Shown here piece by piece: positions 5,669 through 5,693 of a stretch of 5,693 nt of DNA. The first letter of the stretch is position 1, and every line of letters begins with the position of its first letter. Source of the stretch: an uncultured Eubacteriales bacterium. GTDB taxonomy: Bacteria; Bacillota; Clostridia; Lachnospirales; Lachnospiraceae. Below the pieces are notes generated by a model. It did not search any database and was not told the origin of the DNA. It worked only from the letters and a program-made list of their open reading frames with translations. The translations under genes were made by a program, and so were the position numbers. The stretch is from assembly GCA_900321525.1 (NCBI GenBank), contig ONWL01000110.1:1-5693 (forward strand). The letters are read 5' to 3'.

Positions 5669-5693
5669 GGAACAGAAGCCGTGTAGTGTATGC

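Overview
The window looks like a stretch of chromosome from an anaerobic Firmicute, most likely a Lachnospiraceae-type Clostridium relative. The reasons are moderate GC, tightly packed same-strand genes with strong AGGAGG-type ribosome binding sites, an energy-coupling factor (ECF) vitamin transporter module, ferredoxin-linked 2-oxoacid metabolism and a Firmicutes-like TPP riboswitch. The taxonomy is inferred from style only. All genes lie on the + strand.

Region 1 (1-1800) is the end of an ECF transporter operon: the last 55 codons of one ATPase, a complete second ATPase (223-1020) and the transmembrane EcfT (1024-1800). The substrate-binding S component is not in the window, so the vitamin or metal carried cannot be stated.

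Region 2 (about 1796-5559) is an aryl-2-oxoacid unit: iorA (indolepyruvate:ferredoxin oxidoreductase alpha), iorB (beta) and a paaK-type phenylacetate-CoA ligase. A consensus extended -10 (TG-A-TATAAT, 1793-1801) overlapping the end of ecfT, followed by a 5' stem-loop (1812-1841), suggests its own promoter. IorAB interconverts arylpyruvates and arylacetyl-CoA plus CO2 with ferredoxin. PaaK links arylacetyl-CoA to free arylacetates. Together they could salvage arylacetates into aromatic amino acids, or degrade aromatic amino acids to arylacetates.

The most striking observation is an in-frame UGA at 3640-3642 in iorA. It sits exactly where the second cysteine of the last [4Fe-4S] motif belongs (C-T-G-UGA-G-L-C-G-Q-V-C-P). 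The frame stays open and conserved for 18 more residues and stops inside the iorB start region, giving the usual overlapping arrangement. Right after the UGA is a potential hairpin with a GGUA loop and an unpaired U two base pairs below it, which resembles a bacterial SECIS element. This points to a selenocysteine-containing IorA. A nonsense mutation or base-call error remains the main alternative.

Region 3 (5560-5693) holds a TPP riboswitch with all core motifs. It must control a thiamine-related gene beyond the window. IorA is itself TPP-dependent, so the neighbourhood joins a TPP enzyme with TPP-sensing control.
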